Below, one piece after another: positions 5,428 to 5,639 of a stretch of 5,639 bases of DNA (its first letter is position 1; every line of letters begins with the position of its first letter). A model generated the notes under the pieces. The model searched no databases. It saw only the letters and a program-made list of their open reading frames with translations, and had not been told where the DNA came from. The stretch comes from Lachnospiraceae bacterium. Lineage in GTDB: Bacteria; Bacillota_A; Clostridia; Lachnospirales; Lachnospiraceae. The position numbers were made by a program, and so were the translations under genes. The stretch covers positions 1 through 5,639 of the forward strand of contig JAGCAV010000300.1 in assembly GCA_017652545.1 (NCBI GenBank), given 5' to 3'.

Positions 5428-5458
5428 TATTGACAATATAATATACATATTATAGAAC
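5427..5458 (+). promoter_or_regulatory. Promoter-like region with two AT-rich palindromes
   Basis: A perfect TTGACA (5430-5435) lies in the palindrome ATATTG-A-CAATAT (5427-5439). It is followed by a second perfect inverted repeat, TATAATA-N4-TATTATA (5437-5454). Possible -10 boxes are TATAGA (5451-5456, 15-nt spacer) or TAGAAC (5453-5458, 17-nt spacer), both only four of six matches. A rightward regulated promoter for something beyond the window is possible. The palindromes look like operator sites for an unknown regulator. Confidence 0.45.
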
Positions 5459-5463
5459 AGTAT

Positions 5464-5501
5464 CTGCCCATTTGGGCAGGAGCGCTGCACAGCTGCAGGC
5501 G
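5464..5501 (+). repeat. Two tandem hairpins downstream of the promoter-like region
   Basis: CTGCCC (5464-5469), ATTT, GGGCAG (5474-5479) is a perfect 6-bp tetraloop hairpin. It is followed by a second inverted repeat, CGC-TGCA (5483-5489) with TGCA-G-GCG (5494-5501, one bulge). Neither has a T-run. They would lie at the 5' end of a rightward transcript from the 5430 box. Role unknown. Confidence 0.4.
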
Positions 5502-5503
5502 GT

Positions 5504-5541
5504 AAAAACAACAACCGCCACCCTGGCCGGTGACGGTTGTT
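5504..5541 (-). terminator. Intrinsic terminator reading leftward
   Basis: Arms 5510-5522 and 5529-5541 pair over 13 bp around a 6-nt loop. On the minus strand the single imperfect position (5518/5533) is a G-U pair, whereas on the plus strand it would be a C-A mismatch. The minus strand then reads G followed by TTTTT (5508-5504). Strand polarity is therefore clear. No leftward open reading frame lies upstream of it, so it would end a short non-coding transcript. Confidence 0.8.
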
Positions 5542-5601
5542 AAGTGTTAAAAATGCTTTATAACTGTTAATCAGACCAGCCGCTTGTCGCAGTGCTCCTT
5601 A
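5504..5601 (-). ncRNA. Candidate small RNA of about 98 nt
   Basis: A consensus promoter (5635-5608 on the minus strand) predicts a start near 5601, and the intrinsic terminator at 5541-5504 ends the transcript about 98 nt later. Between them there is no ATG, GTG or TTG before the terminator stem, so the unit is non-coding as far as can be read. Predicted parts in order are an unpaired 5' segment starting AAGGAGCACTGCG, a middle hairpin (5564-5546, GTTATAAA with TTTTTAAC and a triloop, one U-U mismatch), and the terminator. The segment CTGGTC (5579-5574, minus strand) is complementary, allowing one G-U pair, to the terminator loop GGCCAG (5528-5523), so a loop contact is possible. I recognise no Rfam family. 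Confidence 0.5.
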
Positions 5602-5607
5602 AGATTT

Positions 5608-5635
5608 ATTATAATGTTTAATCAGAGTATGTCAA
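5608..5635 (-). promoter_or_regulatory. Consensus sigma-A promoter reading leftward (small-RNA candidate)
   Basis: On the minus strand both boxes are perfect: TTGACA (5635-5630) and TATAAT (5613-5608), with a 16-nt spacer. Expected start is near 5601. It is the strongest promoter in the window by box match and points into the gene-free region toward the terminator at 5541-5504. Confidence 0.8.
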
Positions 5636-5639
5636 TTAG

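Noticed and set aside
5414..5590. Small leftward peptide starting at CTG after the AAGGAG at 5600-5595
   Set aside because: CTG is only 2 nt from the purine run and is a very rare start; the frame would read straight through the terminator hairpin. No ATG, GTG or TTG is available before the terminator.
5614..5639. ATG at 5614 opening a plus-strand frame to the window end
   Set aside because: Only eight codons are visible, there is no ribosome binding site, and it lies inside the leftward promoter.
1..5639. CRISPR array, insertion sequence, tRNA or rRNA
   Set aside because: No regularly spaced direct repeats, transposase motifs, terminal inverted repeats or tRNA/rRNA-like segments were seen on either strand.

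Overview
The window looks like ordinary chromosome from a moderately GC-rich member of the Bacillota, probably a gut-type Clostridia (for example Lachnospiraceae-like). This rests on YtrA-subfamily GntR regulation of a small ABC exporter, purine-rich AGGAGG-type ribosome binding sites, sigma-A promoters of TTGACA/TATAAT type, U-tract terminators and a stand-alone formiminotransferase-cyclodeaminase-type protein. I cannot name the genus. No mobile element, CRISPR array, tRNA or rRNA is visible.

Layout. (1) 1-263, minus strand: the N-terminal 87 residues of a MalY/PatB-type PLP-dependent C-S lyase/aminotransferase, cut by the window edge. (2) 264-518: divergent intergenic region holding a hairpin-containing leader and probable promoter for the lyase, and a strong promoter for the rightward operon whose start site is covered by a GTATTA-N6-TAATAC palindrome, the likely operator of the next gene's product. 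(3) 519-2409, plus strand: a tight three-gene operon (GntR/YtrA repressor, ABC ATPase, six-helix permease) closed by a strong terminator at 2436-2472. (4) 2484-3374: a TauE/SafE-type permease with its own near-consensus promoter and a folded leader. (5) 3461-4687: an SLC1/DAACS sodium- or proton-coupled symporter whose substrate-site residues look like an aspartate/glutamate carrier. (6) 4709-5413: a terminator-like hairpin that can refold into a competing helix, then a stand-alone cyclodeaminase/cyclohydrolase protein. (7) 5414-5639: a gene-free end region with AT-rich palindromes around a promoter-like box and, on the minus strand, a consensus promoter followed about 100 nt later by a perfect intrinsic terminator with no start codon between them: a good candidate for an unannotated small RNA.

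How they fit together. The regulator-ATPase-permease set is a self-contained, autoregulated export or stress module of the YtrA type. The two transporters are separated only by a hairpin and may be co-transcribed. The symporter and the folate-linked enzyme could both touch glutamate metabolism (formiminoglutamate breakdown yields glutamate), but no histidine-degradation gene is in view, so this link is only a suggestion. The least explained parts are the small-RNA candidate and the refolding leader before the cyclodeaminase gene.
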